From contig NZ_JANYUY010000028.1 of NCBI RefSeq assembly GCF_025060755.1, forward strand, positions 1-64,000: DNA of 64,000 nucleotides, read 5' to 3'. A program made the position numbers and the translations under genes. Shown one piece after another: positions 7,216 through 16,751 of this stretch. The stretch is from Paenibacillus doosanensis (GTDB lineage: Bacteria > Bacillota > Bacilli > Paenibacillales > NBRC-103111). Position 1 is the stretch's first letter, and every line of letters begins with the position of its first letter. Below the pieces are notes generated by a model that was not told the DNA's origin, made no database searches, and saw only the letters and a list, made by a program, of their open reading frames with translations.

Positions 7216-9543
7216 ATGAGCAGTTTGCATAAGGAGGCCGAGCTGAACCGCCCGGTATTATGGTATGAGCAGCCGGCAAGCAGGTGGCAGGAGGCGCTTC
7301 CGATCGGCAACGGCCGGCTGGGAGGAATGATCTTCGGATCGGTAGCCCAGGAAAAAATTCAGCTTAACGAAGATACTGTATGGTACGGAGGCCCCAAGAA
7401 GGCCAATAACCCCGATGCTTTAAACTACGTGCCGGAAATTCGGCGCCTTTTGTTTGAAGGAAAACAGCAGGAAGCGGAGCATTTGAGCCGGATGGCGCTG
7501 ATGTCGGCGCCCAAATATTTGCATCCGTATCAGCCGCTCGGGGATCTTCTTTTTTATTTTTTGCATCACGATCAAAAAACTGCCGCCTACCGCAGGGAAT
7601 TGGATCTGGAAACGGCGATAGCCGGCGTCCGCTACGAGCTGGACGGCTATGAATATACGAGAGAATATTTCAGCAGCGCGGCCGACCATGTGATGGCGAT
7701 CCGCCTGAAAACGAATAAGCCGGGAGGGCTGACTTTCGGCGTCCATTTCATGCGCCGGCCGTTTGACGGAGGAACGAAAAGCATCGGAACGGATACGATC
7801 ATGATGCTCGGCGAATGCGGCAAGGAAGGCGTAGAGTTCCGTGCCGGTTTGAGAGCGGCGGTGCGGGGCGGGACCGTGAAGACGATAGGCGATTTTCTGT
7901 CTGTGGAGCAGGCGGATGAAGTGACGCTGCTGCTCGCCGCGAATACGACCTTCCGGTATGAAGATCCGGAGAAGGAAGTATTGAGCCAGCTGGATTCGGC
8001 AGCCGCCAAAGGCTATGAGCAGTTGAGGCGGGATCATATCGCCGATTATGCGGAGAAATTCGGGCGGGTCCGCCTGGAGCTGTCCTCGCCTTCGGCGCCT
8101 GCGGCAAGCGGATCGCCGACCGATGTACGATTGGACAAGGTACAGGAAGGCGAAGACGATCCGGGACTTGTTCAGCTGTATTTCGACTACGGTAGATATT
8201 TGCTTCTCTCCTGCTCAAGGCCCGGCAGTATCGCCGCGAACCTGCAAGGAATTTGGAATGACAGCTACACGCCGCCATGGGAATCGAAGTTCACGATTAA
8301 CATTAACACGCAGATGAACTATTGGCCGGCGGAGCTGTGCAATTTGGCGGAATGCCACGAGCCGCTGTTCGATTTGATCGACAAGATGTTGCCGAATGGT
8401 AGGGTAACGGCGCGGGATGTGTACGGCTGCGGCGGGTTCGTTGCGCATCATAACACGAACTTATGGGGAGACACCCATGTAGAAGGCATACCGGTATCCG
8501 CATCGATATGGCCGCTCGGGGCCGGATGGCTATCCTTGCATCTATGGGAGCATTATCGATACGGGCTGGACCGGGAATTCCTCGCTAACCGCGCTTATCC
8601 GATCATGAAGGAAGCCGCGCAGTTTCTGCTTGAATATATGGTGGAGGATGCCAAGGGGCGCCTCGTGACAGGCCCGTCCATTTCTCCTGAAAATAAATTC
8701 ATTCTCCCGGACGGAACGGCGGGTAACATTTGTATGGGTCCCGCAATGGACATGCAAATCGTCCATACGCTGTTCACCGCATGTACGGAGGCGGCGGCGA
8801 TCCTGAATCGGGATGAAGATTTCCGCCGGGAGCTTACGACAGCGCTTGAACGGATACCGAAGCCGGAGATCGGCAAATACGGCCAAGTGATGGAGTGGCT
8901 GGAGGATTACGAGGAATTTGATCCCGGCCACCGTCATATTTCTCAATTGTTCGCGCTGCACCCGGGCGAAATGATTCATGCTCGCCGCACGCCGGAGCTG
9001 GCCCAGGCGGCGAAGCGCACGCTCGAACGCAGGCTCTCGAACGGCGGGGGCCATACCGGCTGGAGCCGCGCCTGGATCATCAACTTCTGGGCAAGACTCG
9101 GAGAAGGCGACACTGCTTACGATCATGTGAAGGCTCTGCTGGCGAAATCGACCTACCCGAACTTGCTGGATGCCCACCCGCCGTTCCAGATCGACGGCAA
9201 CTTCGGGGGCGCGGCGGGCATCGCCGAGATGCTGCTGCAGTCACACGGCGGCGAGATTTCCCTTCTGCCTGCGCTGCCGAAGGTATGGCCGGACGGAAGT
9301 ATCCGCGGCTTAAGGGCCAGAGGCGGGCTGGAGGTCGATCTGCAATGGAAGCAGGGGGCGCTTAGTCAAGCGGTAATCCGTGCATCGCATTCGGGCGTCG
9401 TCCGGGTTTACAGCAAGCAGCCGCTTCAGGTACATTGCGGCGGACAGGCAGCCGCATCCGAATACCGGGAAGGGCTGCTCGTTTGGAAAGCCGAGGCCGG
9501 ACGGGTTTATGTGCTGACTCCAAGCGGATCAAAAGACGAATAG
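7216..9543 (+). CDS. Alpha-L-fucosidase, glycoside hydrolase family 95
   Basis: 775 aa from ATG 7216, chosen because GGAAGGAG lies 7 bases upstream; an in-frame TTG at 7180 lacks a site. GH95 enzymes release alpha-1,2-linked L-fucose (some act on L-galactose) by inversion. Key residues known from Bifidobacterium bifidum AfcA are present: the paired asparagines N362 and N364 (in NINTQMNYWP), the acid E492 (SISPENKF) and D660 (QIDGNFGG). The N-terminal GNGRLGGMIFG and LNEDTVWYGGP are family hallmarks. No signal peptide is seen, so it is probably cytoplasmic. Plant substrates such as xyloglucan or pectin side chains would fit the GH28 neighbour. Confidence 0.9.
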   Translation: MSSLHKEAELNRPVLWYEQPASRWQEALPIGNGRLGGMIFGSVAQEKIQLNEDTVWYGGPKKANNPDALNYVPEIRRLLFEGKQQEAEHLSRMALMSAPKYLHPYQPLGDLLFYFLHHDQKTAAYRRELDLETAIAGVRYELDGYEYTREYFSSAADHVMAIRLKTNKPGGLTFGVHFMRRPFDGGTKSIGTDTIMMLGECGKEGVEFRAGLRAAVRGGTVKTIGDFLSVEQADEVTLLLAANTTFRYEDPEKEVLSQLDSAAAKGYEQLRRDHIADYAEKFGRVRLELSSPSAPAASGSPTDVRLDKVQEGEDDPGLVQLYFDYGRYLLLSCSRPGSIAANLQGIWNDSYTPPWESKFTININTQMNYWPAELCNLAECHEPLFDLIDKMLPNGRVTARDVYGCGGFVAHHNTNLWGDTHVEGIPVSASIWPLGAGWLSLHLWEHYRYGLDREFLANRAYPIMKEAAQFLLEYMVEDAKGRLVTGPSISPENKFILPDGTAGNICMGPAMDMQIVHTLFTACTEAAAILNRDEDFRRELTTALERIPKPEIGKYGQVMEWLEDYEEFDPGHRHISQLFALHPGEMIHARRTPELAQAAKRTLERRLSNGGGHTGWSRAWIINFWARLGEGDTAYDHVKALLAKSTYPNLLDAHPPFQIDGNFGGAAGIAEMLLQSHGGEISLLPALPKVWPDGSIRGLRARGGLEVDLQWKQGALSQAVIRASHSGVVRVYSKQPLQVHCGGQAAASEYREGLLVWKAEAGRVYVLTPSGSKDE

Positions 9544-9559
9544 ATTCTGCGTTGCAGAT

Positions 9560-9591
9560 ACGGCCGGACCGCACAAGGTTCGGCCGTTTTT
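9560..9591 (+). terminator. Terminator after the GH95 gene
   Basis: ACGGCCGGACC pairs with GGTTCGGCCGT (one G-U pair) followed by five T. Confidence 0.85.
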
Positions 9592-9689
9592 GCCGCTGCT
9601 GCGCCCGCCGATTGGGCCTGGGAGGATGGGATATTATCGTCATTTTTTCGGGATTCAGCCGGGACCTTCGACATGGCAATGAAAATTGT

Positions 9690-9712
9690 CCTATTTGCGG
9701 GGGGGAAATAGG
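9690..9712 (+). other. Hairpin in the 9.6-9.8 kb leader
   Basis: CCTATTT (9690-9696) and AAATAGG (9706-9712) pair perfectly around a G-rich loop, 64 bases before the next start codon. Its role is unknown; it may be part of the leader of the following small gene. Confidence 0.35.
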
Positions 9713-9775
9713 CAGGAATTTTGACGGATTGCGTCGAAATGGAGTGCATACGTATAAAACTAAAGGAGGATGTGT

Positions 9776-10078
9776 ATGCAATATTCAATTTATCAATCCG
9801 TTAAACTTGTTGATATGAACGATGAAATTATGTCTGAAGTCTTGTTTGATCACGGCCAGCATGAGCTGGTGGCCCTGAGCGTAGGTTCTTCGGTCATTAC
9901 GCATCAGCTTGGCTTGCGCCAATTCGAGGTTGTGTATGATAAGCGGGAAGGGAAGCAGCAGCGTGTCAAGATCGTCGATATTGAAACCGATTTGATGCAG
10001 GTTCCCGCAGCGACGAGGGTTTATCTGGAGCCGGTCACGCTTATTATCGGCCAGCATGATGTGGGAGAAATTTATTAA
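9776..10078 (+). CDS. Hypothetical protein, 100 aa
   Basis: I do not recognise this protein. Start ATG 9776 is 6 bases after a near-perfect AAAGGAGG (9762-9769), and a strong terminator follows, so the gene is very probably real. The product is acidic and soluble, with no signal peptide, membrane segment or cysteine. It has alternating hydrophobic strands (for example HELVALSVGSSVI and TRVYLEPVTLIIG) suggesting a small beta-rich fold. It appears to be transcribed alone. Confidence 0.7.
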   Translation: MQYSIYQSVKLVDMNDEIMSEVLFDHGQHELVALSVGSSVITHQLGLRQFEVVYDKREGKQQRVKIVDIETDLMQVPAATRVYLEPVTLIIGQHDVGEIY

Positions 10079-10090
10079 TGCGCTGTTTTT

Positions 10091-10121
10091 CCGGCCCGTT
10101 CGTCAACGAGGCCGGTTTTTT
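10091..10121 (+). terminator. Terminator after the 100-aa gene
   Basis: CCGGCC pairs with GGCCGG around a 13-base loop, followed by six T. Confidence 0.85.
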
Positions 10122-10213
10122 GCGTTGCCGCCGATTTGGCATCCGTCCGGTAAATCCAGTATGATATATGTATCTCAAATAATGAATCTAGCGCTATTAT
10201 GGAGGAGAACGGA

Positions 10214-10594
10214 ATGAACTATCGTTTTGTCGGCGTCGGCGCTATTTGCGCGCTGTTGTCCGTTGCTATCGGAGCTTTCGGAGCTCATATGCTGAAGTCC
10301 CATTTGACTGCGGAGATGCAGGCGATTTACGAAACCGGCGTTCAGTACCATATGGTCCATTCGCTCGGGCTGATCATCATAGGCGTTCTGGCGGCGTTAA
10401 TGCCTGCGAGCAAGCATTTGGTGCGGGCCGGCTGGGCGATGCTGATCGGGATCATCTTGTTTTCCGGCAGCTTATATGCGCTTAGTGTGACCGGGATTAA
10501 GCCGCTAGGAGCGATTACTCCGCTCGGCGGAGTCGCTTTCCTGTACGGCTGGTTATCGGTCGCGCTCGCCGCGTTCCAACACAAGAAATCATAG
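10214..10594 (+). CDS. DUF423 family membrane protein (YwdK-like)
   Basis: 126 aa from ATG 10214, 6 bases after TGGAGGAG; the in-frame ATG at 10199 lies before that site and is not used. Four hydrophobic segments fill nearly the whole protein, and the pattern IGAFGAH, YHMVHSLGL and SGSLYAL is characteristic of DUF423 (B. subtilis YwdK), a widespread inner-membrane family of unknown function. It is monocistronic, ended by a strong terminator. Confidence 0.88.
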   Translation: MNYRFVGVGAICALLSVAIGAFGAHMLKSHLTAEMQAIYETGVQYHMVHSLGLIIIGVLAALMPASKHLVRAGWAMLIGIILFSGSLYALSVTGIKPLGAITPLGGVAFLYGWLSVALAAFQHKKS

Positions 10595-10605
10595 CCATCT
10601 TTTGG

Positions 10606-10634
10606 ATTCGGCCGGCATGGCCGAATTTTTTTTT
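10606..10634 (+). terminator. Terminator after the DUF423 gene
   Basis: ATTCGGCC pairs with GGCCGAAT around GGCAT, followed by nine T. Dispersed repeat copy 1 begins directly after the T run. Confidence 0.9.
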
Positions 10635-10635
10635 G

Positions 10636-10807
10636 TTGTTTAGGAAAATGATGCGCAGCCATATCCTGTGGAAATCCGGGGGCTCCCCCGAAAGTAAAGT
10701 CTACCTATAGAACGATCTCAGAGGAAGGGTTAGACGCCGATCCAGTTTAGGCTGGATGCGGACGGAATAAGCTTCAGAGCATCACGTCACTTTTGGGCGA
10801 TTTGTTC
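10636..10807 (+). repeat. Dispersed structured repeat, copy 1
   Basis: About 172 bases running from TTGTTTAGGAAAATGATGCG to TTTTGGGCGATTTGTTC. It is nearly identical to copies at 14133, 21273 and 23633, all on the + strand. Internal stems include GGGGGCTCCCCC, a GTCTA/TAGAC-closed stem, and ATCCAG/CTGGAT. It sits between a terminator and the leader of the GGDEF-EAL gene. Confidence 0.85.
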
Positions 10808-10974
10808 AAAGTTGATTGCACAGTAGGTCATTTAGACTATTTGTGAACGGAATTGTGTCAAAAAAACGGGGAATTTGCGCTTTTTCTCAAGTGCATGCAG
10901 GAGAAAAGGCCCCCATTGTAGAAAATGGTAGTGAATTTCATTGTCGAAAATTCCGGCTAAAGAGGAGGGCAATG

Positions 10975-12921
10975 ATGCGGAAGATGATTCGCCCCGGTCT
11001 GCTTGAGGGAAGAGGTCAGTTAGTATGGACCGTCGGGTATTTTTTGTTGTCTTTGGCTGTAGCCTGGTGGGGTCTCTATTTCGCAGTGTGGATATTGAGC
11101 TTGTTGGCGGTTTTTCCCGTTATCTCCGCGCTGCGCCGCTTACAGAGAAAGCGGCGGGCCGTATCGGCGCTGTTTGTGCCCGAACCGCCGGTCCTCTATG
11201 AAGGAGCGGCTGCGAAAGATCATGAGAAGGCGTTCGAATCGCTGTTCGAGCATAACCCGAATCTGGTTTGCTTAATGGATATGGACGGGACGATCGTCAA
11301 GGTTAACGGAAACATGGAGAAGCTGCTAGGTTATCCGAAGACGATGATGGAGAACATGGCGTTCAGCCGGTTCCTTAGCGAGGAGAGCATCGGCAAGACG
11401 CTTGAAGCGTTCGCGCAGGTGCGGCAAGGCTTGCCGCAGACGTTTCGGACGGGTATGCTGCACCAGAACGGCTACCGGATCGATCTCGATACGACGGCGG
11501 CGCCCGTGAAGGATAACGGCGCTATGAACGGCATGATCGTCATAGGGCAGGATATTACGGCGACGAAGCGAACGGAAGAGCGTATACGCTATATGGCCTA
11601 TTACGACGACATGACCGGACTTCCGAACCGCAGGCTGTACGTAGCCCAGCTTGATGAAGCGATTGCTTCCGCCAAACTGCACCGGCATGAGCTCGCCGTA
11701 TTTTACCTCGACATCGACCGGTTCAAAATTATAAACGATGTATTCGGACATGATTACGGAGATATGCTGCTATTGCAGCTAGCCGAAAGATTCACACGAT
11801 GCGTTACGGAAAACGATTTTGTGGCTCGGACGGAAGGGGACGAATTCGCCTTTCTGTTTGCGGGTTTCGGTCAAGGGCAGGTTCACGAGTTGGCCTCGCG
11901 CCTGATCGAAGTGCTGGAGGAGCCGTTTATCCTCGAACAGCATCAGGTGCATGTGACGGCAAGCATCGGCATAGCGGTGCTGTCAGAGGAAGGCGAAGAC
12001 GGTAGCTCGCTTATGAAATACGCCGACATTGCGCTGAGCAGGGCGAAGGAGAAGGGCAAAAACAATTATCAAGTGTTTAACTCGGAGATGAAATCCGTTT
12101 CTTTCAAAAGGCTGACGCTTGAAAACGAGCTGAGAAAAGCGCTGAGCCAGAATGAATTCGTATTGAAGTATCAGCCGCAGATGGATATTAAAAGCGGGGG
12201 GATCGTCGGCTTCGAAGCGCTGATTCGCTGGTATCATCCGGAAAAGGGACTGATTCCGCCGATGGACTTCATCCCGTTCACGGAAGAGAGCGGCATGATC
12301 GTACCGATCGGAGAATGGGTATTGCAGGAAGCGTGCAGGCAAAATAAGCTGTGGCAGGATCAGGGACTTGTGCATGTGCCGGTTTCCGTCAATTTGTCGA
12401 CAAGGCAGTTTCTGCAGCAAAATTTGCCGGAGAAGGTCGCCGAGGTGCTGCGGGAGACGCAGCTCGATCCGGCATACCTGGAGCTGGAGATTACCGAGAG
12501 CAGCACGATGGATGTCGATTATGCGATCGGCCTGCTGCTTGAGCTAAAAGCGCTCGGCGTGAAAATCAGCATCGACGACTTCGGTACCGGATACAGCTCG
12601 CTGTCTTATTTGAAACGATTTCCGATCGACAAGCTGAAGATCGATCAATCGTTCGTTCGCGACATTATGACCGATCCGAACGATGCGGCGATCGTAGCTT
12701 CGATTATCGCCATGACGCGGCACATGAATTTGCGGGTGATCGCGGAGGGTGTGGAAACAGAGGAGCAGCTTGGCTTTCTGCATAACAATCATTGCAATGA
12801 AATCCAAGGCTACTGGTTTAGTCCGCCCTTAAGCGCCGAGCAGGCGGAGGAATTGCTGTACCGCCAGCGGCAGGTTGCAGCGGTTCGGGTGCATCCGATT
12901 TTAGGCGGCAACAAATCGTAA
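10975..12921 (+). CDS. PAS-GGDEF-EAL c-di-GMP signalling protein
   Basis: 648 aa from ATG 10975, 6 bases after AGAGGAGG; in-frame codons further upstream lack a site. Domain order: two N-terminal membrane helices (about residues 15-50), a PAS domain (about 80-190), a GGDEF domain with the signature changed to EGDEF (287-291), and an EAL domain with E414-A415-L416 and DDFGTGYS (from D534). GGDEF domains make, and EAL domains hydrolyse, cyclic di-GMP. The altered first glycine and absence of the RxxD inhibitory site suggest that the cyclase half may be weak or regulatory, with phosphodiesterase activity dominant. A PilZ-like candidate effector lies at 37.9 kb. Confidence 0.92.
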   Translation: MRKMIRPGLLEGRGQLVWTVGYFLLSLAVAWWGLYFAVWILSLLAVFPVISALRRLQRKRRAVSALFVPEPPVLYEGAAAKDHEKAFESLFEHNPNLVCLMDMDGTIVKVNGNMEKLLGYPKTMMENMAFSRFLSEESIGKTLEAFAQVRQGLPQTFRTGMLHQNGYRIDLDTTAAPVKDNGAMNGMIVIGQDITATKRTEERIRYMAYYDDMTGLPNRRLYVAQLDEAIASAKLHRHELAVFYLDIDRFKIINDVFGHDYGDMLLLQLAERFTRCVTENDFVARTEGDEFAFLFAGFGQGQVHELASRLIEVLEEPFILEQHQVHVTASIGIAVLSEEGEDGSSLMKYADIALSRAKEKGKNNYQVFNSEMKSVSFKRLTLENELRKALSQNEFVLKYQPQMDIKSGGIVGFEALIRWYHPEKGLIPPMDFIPFTEESGMIVPIGEWVLQEACRQNKLWQDQGLVHVPVSVNLSTRQFLQQNLPEKVAEVLRETQLDPAYLELEITESSTMDVDYAIGLLLELKALGVKISIDDFGTGYSSLSYLKRFPIDKLKIDQSFVRDIMTDPNDAAIVASIIAMTRHMNLRVIAEGVETEEQLGFLHNNHCNEIQGYWFSPPLSAEQAEELLYRQRQVAAVRVHPILGGNKS

Positions 12922-12935
12922 TTTTTGCATGAGAA

Positions 12936-12990
12936 AGGGCGGAAAACCGGCAACGGGATGAGAATCCCGGTACGGGCTTTCCGCCTTTTT
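12936..12990 (+). terminator. Terminator after the GGDEF-EAL gene
   Basis: GGCGGAAA (12938-12945) and TTTCCGCC (12978-12985) pair, with an inner stem CCGG/CCGG, then five T. The next gene converges from the other strand. Confidence 0.75.
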
Positions 12991-12994
12991 GGGG

Positions 12995-13549
12995 TTAACT
13001 GACGTTGAAATCGTCAATTTCGTTAATTTTAAACAGGTAGACCTGCTTCTCGTCAACGTGATATACGGAAACATTGCCGCTGATCGGGTCGAAATTAAGA
13101 ATTCTACAGGGAATGTTCAGTTTGATGCCTTTACCTTTCACGACCGTTAAGCGAACGAGGGAGTTTTGATTCTTGAACTGCTGCAGTTGATCCCAGATCG
13201 GTTGGTGCGGGTCTCCATGAGCCGGGTTTGACGGCGCTTTCGCGGCTGCGGTAGCGGATGTCGGTGCGTCGTCTGCGGCTGAAGCGGCTTGCGATGGATG
13301 CGCCGTCATGCCTGCCGACGCTCGGGTCCCGCTTAGATCGGATTTGGGCTTACTGATCGACTGGCGCAGCGCCAATTCGATAAACTTACCTAATTCAACC
13401 CCTTCTTTGATCTGATAATCTCTGATTCCGTCCCCGTTCAACAGGTGAAGCAGCTTTTCCAGAGCACGCCCATTGGTCTCGTCTTCGATGAGAATGTCTA
13501 CGTTGAAAAGGAATCTGCGTTTGCCGATTCGGTTTTGGTCCGCCTCCAT
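12995..13549 (-). CDS. Hypothetical protein with possible Sm-like C-terminal domain
   Basis: 184 aa. The start is well supported: AAGGAGGG lies 5 bases upstream on the minus strand. The N-terminal 65 residues are ordered and charged; residues 66-115 are an Ala/Ser/Pro-rich linker, probably disordered; the last 70 residues (from about LVRLTVVKGKG to INEIDDF) alternate in five short strands, a pattern resembling Hfq/Sm-like or SH3-type barrels. I do not recognise the family and the fold suggestion is weak inference. The gene is divergent from the YunC gene. Confidence 0.7.
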   Translation of the reverse strand: MEADQNRIGKRRFLFNVDILIEDETNGRALEKLLHLLNGDGIRDYQIKEGVELGKFIELALRQSISKPKSDLSGTRASAGMTAHPSQAASAADDAPTSATAAAKAPSNPAHGDPHQPIWDQLQQFKNQNSLVRLTVVKGKGIKLNIPCRILNFDPISGNVSVYHVDEKQVYLFKINEIDDFNVS

Positions 13550-13673
13550 GGCTGCCCTCCTTAAGACCTAGTAATCATCCCTACTATATCATTTTTCATA
13601 GGATTTAAGTAGCGATTTTTTAAAATGCGCCTCCTTTCCCTCGATAAAAACATCTTCCTGAGTCGCTGCTCCA

Positions 13674-13703
13674 TTCACGCCTATTGAGTGAGCTACATAT
13701 AAT
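13674..13703 (+). promoter_or_regulatory. Candidate promoter of the yunC-like gene
   Basis: A perfect -10 TATAAT at 13698-13703 is preceded by TTCACG (13674-13679) with an 18-base spacer. The start codon is 35 bases downstream. Confidence 0.45.
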
Positions 13704-13737
13704 ACTCTACAGTGCTGAATAAAAGGAGATGCTGACG

Positions 13738-14040
13738 ATGATGCGCATGGAACCCGTGACGCTTGACGATTTTACCGCGTTAGCCATTGAGGTCAAGCTT
13801 CCCAAAACGACCCTGCTCGCGGTCACTACCGATAAAGGGTATATAATGTGCGGCGCGCTGGACGTCGGATTGCTGAATGCGAAGCTGAAGGACCGGCAAA
13901 TTATCGCCGCCAGGGCGACAGGCGTAAGAACGATTGAGGAATTGCTCGACGCGCCGCTGGAATCGGTAACGTACCAGGCCGAAGAGCTCGGCATCGTTCC
14001 CGGGATGAAGGGCAGAGATGCGATTCTCAAGATGAGATAA
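13738..14040 (+). CDS. yunC: YunC family protein (DUF1805)
   Basis: 100 aa from ATG 13738, 9 bases after AAAAGGAG; the upstream in-frame ATG at 13729 overlaps that site. DUF1805 proteins such as B. subtilis YunC are small globular proteins of unknown role. The pattern TTDKGYIMCGALDVGLLN with ATGVRTIEELLDAPLESVT is typical of the family. A strong terminator follows, so the gene is probably monocistronic. Confidence 0.88.
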   Translation: MMRMEPVTLDDFTALAIEVKLPKTTLLAVTTDKGYIMCGALDVGLLNAKLKDRQIIAARATGVRTIEELLDAPLESVTYQAEELGIVPGMKGRDAILKMR

Positions 14041-14089
14041 AAAGATTGCTCCGCCTGCGAGCCGGGAGCCATAGGTATGGATATAAAAC

Positions 14090-14130
14090 AGGCAGCCGAA
14101 TTCTCCTTTATAAGGATTCGGCTGCTTTTT
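14090..14130 (+). terminator. Terminator after the yunC-like gene
   Basis: GCAGCCGAAT (14092-14101) pairs with ATTCGGCTGC (14116-14125), then five T. Repeat copy 2 begins immediately after. Confidence 0.9.
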
Positions 14131-14132
14131 GG

Positions 14133-14313
14133 TTGTTTAGGAAATGATGCGCAGCCATATCCTGTGGATATCCGGGGGCTCCCCCAAAAGGAAAGTCTAC
14201 CCATAGAACGATCCCAGCGGAATGGTTAGACGCCGATCCAGCTTAGCAGCTTAGGCTGGATGCGGACGGAATAAGCTTCAGAGCATCACGTCACTTTTGG
14301 GGGATTGGTTCTT
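14133..14313 (+). repeat. Dispersed structured repeat, copy 2
   Basis: Close match to copy 1 over its whole length, from TTGTTTAGGAAATGATGCG to GGGGGATTGGTTCTTG. It carries an extra 8-base tandem duplication (CAGCTTAG twice) in the loop of its 3' hairpin. It abuts the preceding terminator T run. Confidence 0.85.
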
Positions 14314-14331
14314 GTTTGGGGGATAGTGGCT

Positions 14332-14529
14332 ATGGAAGTTGCGGGAGGGATTAAGTATGTTTCGGCCAAGACTATCGTATACATCAGTAAGGAAGGCAAG
14401 CATGTCCTCGTGTACGCGCAACAGAGCGGTTATGAAATGCAGTATACGCTGCAGGATATGGAAGGGAGCTATCAGGCGCAGCTTGAGGCTATCGTCGAAT
14501 TAAAATCTCGGGTGAACGGCGCGGTATAA
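14332..14529 (+). pseudogene. Possible LytTR domain remnant or short DNA-binding protein
   Basis: 65 aa if ATG 14332 is used, 9 bases after GGGGGAT, which belongs to the tail of repeat copy 2. The stretch IKYVSAKTIVYISKEGKHV followed by YTLQDMEGSY resembles the first half of a LytTR DNA-binding domain, but the second half (usually with an HRSxxVN motif) is missing. It is either a truncated gene whose upstream part was lost next to the repeat, or an unrelated short protein. Recognition is weak. Confidence 0.35.
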
Positions 14530-14663
14530 TCGTATAATCTGATGATGAACGATGCCGCTCAAAGCGCGGCTCCGGTAAGCCGGAACTATGCCTTGGAGCT
14601 GCGTTTGAAGCTGGAAATTTAACATCTTCACTCATTCATGTTACTTTTCTGGAGGGATTGCGT

Positions 14664-16751
14664 ATGGCTAAAAGCATCAAGTCCATCTTGATTTGGGGGC
14701 TCATCTCCGCGGCCGGCGCCTTCGGCTTCGCTGCGATTGCCTTAAACAGGGGGGAGTCGATTAACGCCATCTGGCTCGTCGTGACGGCCGTGGCCTTCTA
14801 TGCGGTAGCCTACCGGTTCTACAGCAAATTTCTGGCGAATAAAGTATTCGGCCTGGACGACAACCGAAAGACGCCTGCCGAGCTGAGAAACGACGGCAAA
14901 GATTATGTTCCGACGAACAAATGGGTGTTGTTCGGACATCATTTTGCCGCCATTGCGGGCGCTGGTCCGCTCGTCGGCCCTGTGCTGGCCGCGCAGATGG
15001 GCTACCTGCCCGGCACGCTGTGGATTGTGGTCGGCGTCATTCTGGGAGGCGCCGTACAGGACTTCGTCATCTTGTTCGCCTCCACGCGGCGCAACGGCAA
15101 ATCGCTCGGCGAAATGATCAAGGACGAGCTGGGTCCGGTGACAGGAGCCGTCGCCATGGTCGGTATTCTCGGCATCATGGTCATCTTGCTGGCGGTGTTG
15201 GCGCTCGTCGTCGTGAAAGCATTGATAGGCAGCCCATGGGGCATGTTCACGATTGCGGCGACCATTCCTATCGCCGTCGTCATGGGCGTCTATATGCGCT
15301 ACCTTCGCCCGGGACGTGTGGGAGAAGCTTCGCTGATGGGCGCGGTACTGCTGCTGGCGGCGCTGATGGGCGGCAAATACGTCGCCGAGCACCCGGCTCT
15401 TGCGGGCTTGTTCGACTTCAGCGGCGAAACGATCGCGCTGATGATGATCGCCTACGGCTTCATCGCCTCGGCGCTGCCGGTGTGGCTGCTGCTGGCGCCG
15501 CGGGATTATCTCAGCACGTTTCTCAAAATCGGTACGATCGTCGGCCTGGCGCTCGGCATTCTCGTCGTCTTGCCGGATTTGGCAATGCCGGCGACCACGA
15601 AATTCATTGATGGTACAGGCCCTGTGTTTGCGGGCAATCTGTTCCCGTTCCTGTTCATTACGATTGCCTGCGGCGCGGTTTCCGGCTTCCATGCGCTCGT
15701 CTCGTCCGGCACGACGCCGAAAATGCTGGAGCGGGAGTCTCATGCCCGCCCGATCGGCTACGGCGCGATGCTGACGGAATCGTTCGTCGCCATGATGGCT
15801 TTGATCGCGGCCTGCGTCATTACGCCAGGCACTTACTTCGCGATTAACAGCCCGGCGGCCGTCATCGGCGCGGATGCGGCGAAAGCCGCGGCGACGATCA
15901 CCTCCTGGGGATTTACGATCACCCCGAATGACTTGACGGCGATGGCCAGGGACGTCGGGGAAACGACGATCTTATCCCGCACCGGCGGGGCGCCGACGTT
16001 CGCTATCGGTATGGCGCATATTTTGTCCAATGTGATCGGCGGCAAAACGCTCATGTCGTTCTGGTATCATTTCGCGATTCTGTTCGAAGCTTTGTTCATT
16101 CTGACGACGATCGACGCCGGCACGAGAGTCGGGCGTTTCATGATTCAGGAAATACTGGGCAGCGTCGTGAGGCCGCTCGGCAATACCGAGTCGACGATCG
16201 GCAACTTCCTCGCTACGGCTCTCTGTGTTGCGGGCTGGGGCTACTTCCTCTACCAAGGGGTCATCGATCCGCTTGGCGGTATCAACTCCTTGTGGGCGTT
16301 GTTCGGCATCGCCAATCAGATGCTGGCCGGTATGGCGCTATTGCTCGGCTCGACGATTTTGCTGAAAATGGGCAAGAGAGCTTATGCCTGGGTAACGCTG
16401 CTGCCGACGGCCTGGCTGCTGATCGTTACGATGAGCGCCGGCTGGCAGAAGCTGTTCCATCCGTTCGCCAGCATCGGCTTTCTTACCCATGCGGCGCAGT
16501 ACAAAACCGCGCTGAACGGCGGGCAGCTGATCGCTCCGGCGAAAAATGCCGCGCAAATGCGGCAGATCGTCACGAACGATTATTTGGACGCCGCCTTGTG
16601 CGCGCTGTTTATGATTATCGTGATCGCCGTGCTGATCTCGTCTATTCGGATATGGTTCCGCGTATTGAGCCACAAGCCGGCCCCGCTGGCCGAAGCGCCT
16701 TATGTGCCGCGCGGCGGCGATAACGGGCGGGAGGTGCCGAAGTATGTTTGA
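14664..16751 (+). CDS. cstA: Carbon starvation protein CstA, peptide/pyruvate transporter
   Basis: 695 aa from ATG 14664, 7 bases after GGAGGG. CstA proteins are large membrane transporters for peptides or pyruvate, induced on carbon starvation. The sequence has at least sixteen hydrophobic segments, and family hallmarks such as HFAAIAGAGPLVGPVLAAQ, FVILFASTRRNGKSLGEM and SGTTPKMLERE. The YbdD-type partner gene overlaps its 3' end by 8 bases, the conserved cstA-ybdD pairing. Given lutABC in the window, pyruvate uptake is an attractive role but not shown. Confidence 0.95.
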   Translation: MAKSIKSILIWGLISAAGAFGFAAIALNRGESINAIWLVVTAVAFYAVAYRFYSKFLANKVFGLDDNRKTPAELRNDGKDYVPTNKWVLFGHHFAAIAGAGPLVGPVLAAQMGYLPGTLWIVVGVILGGAVQDFVILFASTRRNGKSLGEMIKDELGPVTGAVAMVGILGIMVILLAVLALVVVKALIGSPWGMFTIAATIPIAVVMGVYMRYLRPGRVGEASLMGAVLLLAALMGGKYVAEHPALAGLFDFSGETIALMMIAYGFIASALPVWLLLAPRDYLSTFLKIGTIVGLALGILVVLPDLAMPATTKFIDGTGPVFAGNLFPFLFITIACGAVSGFHALVSSGTTPKMLERESHARPIGYGAMLTESFVAMMALIAACVITPGTYFAINSPAAVIGADAAKAAATITSWGFTITPNDLTAMARDVGETTILSRTGGAPTFAIGMAHILSNVIGGKTLMSFWYHFAILFEALFILTTIDAGTRVGRFMIQEILGSVVRPLGNTESTIGNFLATALCVAGWGYFLYQGVIDPLGGINSLWALFGIANQMLAGMALLLGSTILLKMGKRAYAWVTLLPTAWLLIVTMSAGWQKLFHPFASIGFLTHAAQYKTALNGGQLIAPAKNAAQMRQIVTNDYLDAALCALFMIIVIAVLISSIRIWFRVLSHKPAPLAEAPYVPRGGDNGREVPKYV

